Origin: Chitinophagales bacterium | GTDB taxonomy: Bacteria > Bacteroidota > Bacteroidia > Chitinophagales > CAIODY01 | Reading direction: 5' to 3' | Assembly (NCBI GenBank): GCA_023251415.1 | Contig: JAHEYX010000034.1 | Coordinates: 1 to 14,876 of the forward strand | Length of the DNA stretch: 14,876 nt | Part shown: positions 14,030 to 14,876 of the stretch, piece after piece | How the letters are laid out: each line of letters opens with the position of its first letter | How positions within the stretch are numbered: the first letter of the stretch is position 1 | The notes under the pieces: model-generated | Database searches by the model: none | What the model was told of the DNA's origin: nothing | The model's input: only the letters and a program-made list of their open reading frames with translations | Position numbers and translations under genes: made by a program

Positions 14030-14876
14030 TTAATTTTTTATAAATTTCGTAATTAAGCCTTTTATTATCCCTTCAATCCGTTTTCCATTGTTGTTGATAT
14101 AGCTTACCCATTCGTATTCGAGCACTTGTTGAAAATTGCCCGCTTTTGGAGTAGAAAATGTACCGGCAATTAGAATCGTACCAAAGCCCCAATCAAAATC
14201 AAAACAATAAGCCAAGTTTTGAGAAGGCAAGACAATATCAACCGTATCCTTATTTCGATGAGTTTCCATTCTTAAACCATCCTTGTAACTAAAGGAAACG
14301 GCCAGGTTTAAATCGGTCAAATAAGCATAAAATGGCTTATAGCGCTTTAATTTAAAAGTATTGTTTAAACGTAAGGCTTGTGTGCGTAGTCGTTCAGCTT
14401 TAGTTTTTAGGGTATTAAAATCAATACTTTCAAATTTGGTAAGCGCTTGTTGTGTTAAGTGTGTAGCAGCATTTTGATAGCGCTCAATTGCATAGGTATT
14501 GTTGTGTAACGAACCCAATTGCCATTGATCGCCCGGGTAGAATACTAAAGGTATTGCGCCGATGTTTTCGATATAGGTAGCAATGGCAGCAATTTTATTG
14601 GCTTGTTCGTTCATGTGGAAATTTTCAGGCGTGCAAAACCATACATAGCTTGCAAAAGGAATGATATACTTGGGTTGAAGTATGCGTTGAAAGCTTTGCA
14701 AGTCCTTTAACTTTATAGCAGCTGCCTTTATTTTTTCTTCCGGTTGATCGGCATTGCCGGACCATACCGCATAAGAAAATTGTGCAAACAAATAATCGAT
14801 AGGACCGAGCTTGTCATGCATTTCAGTCAATTCACTTTCTGTTTTAAAAGGGCAGTCATTGACATTCAATAAAGTA
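14030..14876 (-). CDS. MBL-fold metallo-hydrolase, CMP-sialate hydroxylase-like, C-terminal part
   Basis: The frame is open at the right edge (codons ACT TTA precede the first possible TTG start at 14869), so this is the C-terminal part of a longer gene; about 282 codons are seen. It resembles the metallo-beta-lactamase-like proteins related to CMP-N-acetylneuraminate hydroxylase: LNVNDCPF, whose Asp (codon 14857-14855) is the likely metal ligand, then IDYLFAQFSYAVWSGN, KYIIPFASYVWF, ENFHMNEQ and VFYPGDQWQLG. The N-terminal HxHxDH metal motif, and any Rieske domain, would lie outside the window. Such genes are often seen in surface-polysaccharide loci, and the amidino-sugar operon is only one gene away, so a role in modifying a nucleotide sugar or glycan is plausible but inferred. 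It ends 108 bases before the E1 start. Confidence 0.7.
   Translation of the reverse strand, partial: TLLNVNDCPFKTESELTEMHDKLGPIDYLFAQFSYAVWSGNADQPEEKIKAAAIKLKDLQSFQRILQPKYIIPFASYVWFCTPENFHMNEQANKIAAIATYIENIGAIPLVFYPGDQWQLGSLHNNTYAIERYQNAATHLTQQALTKFESIDFNTLKTKAERLRTQALRLNNTFKLKRYKPFYAYLTDLNLAVSFSYKDGLRMETHRNKDTVDIVLPSQNLAYCFDFDWGFGTILIAGTFSTPKAGNFQQVLEYEWVSYINNNGKRIEGIIKGLITKFIKN

Noticed and set aside
1..14876. Mobile element, phage, CRISPR, toxin-antitoxin or defence system
   Set aside because: No transposase, integrase, terminal repeats, spacer array, or nuclease/helicase/reverse-transcriptase motifs were seen on either strand; all large frames have ordinary family assignments.

Overview
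The window looks like chromosomal DNA of a member of the Bacteroidota. The evidence is the low GC content, start codons preceded by A-rich rather than purine-rich Shine-Dalgarno sequence, a SprE/PorW-type component of the type IX secretion / gliding system, a secreted PKD-repeat protein, a fused alpha-beta E1 2-oxoacid dehydrogenase, and promoter boxes of the TTTG / TAnnTTTG type. Genus or order cannot be told from this stretch. No rRNA, tRNA, CRISPR array, insertion sequence, phage gene or origin was seen, and there is no gene-free stretch over 300 bases; the longest gap is about 190 bases (4837-5029).

Layout from left to right. (1) 1-610, minus strand: the N-terminal part of a secreted PKD-repeat protein that runs off the left edge. 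(2) 688-3534, minus: a SprE/PorW-like TPR protein. (3) 3652-4836, minus: an amidohydrolase of the ATZ/TRZ, MTA/SAH (or aminofutalosine) deaminase type. (4) A divergent intergenic region, then two plus-strand genes: a secreted dipeptidyl peptidase IV (5030-7249) and a POT-family peptide transporter (7374-9182). They make a sensible pair, one cutting dipeptides from oligopeptides outside the inner membrane and the other importing them. (5) A strong bidirectional terminator (9199-9231) separates these from a convergent minus-strand operon. In transcription order this is hisH-like, hisF-like and N-acetyl sugar amidotransferase (11714 down to 9230), with a 1-base overlap and a 2-base gap between genes and a near-consensus Bacteroidota promoter at 11790-11820. 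This trio is the known ammonia-channelling amidotransferase set for amidino sugars of surface polysaccharides, not histidine biosynthesis. (6) 11867-13921, minus: a fused E1 alpha-beta 2-oxoacid dehydrogenase. (7) 14030-14876, minus: the C-terminal part of an MBL-fold protein resembling the CMP-sialate-hydroxylase type metallo-hydrolases, entering from the right edge.

Most of the window is recognisable housekeeping, nutritional or envelope function. The parts most worth a second look are the isolated amidino-sugar cassette with a HisF-like subunit that has lost both catalytic aspartates, the nearby truncated MBL protein that may belong to the same glycan pathway, and the 78-residue cysteine-registered PKD repeats. 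I found no convincing evidence of a wholly new system.
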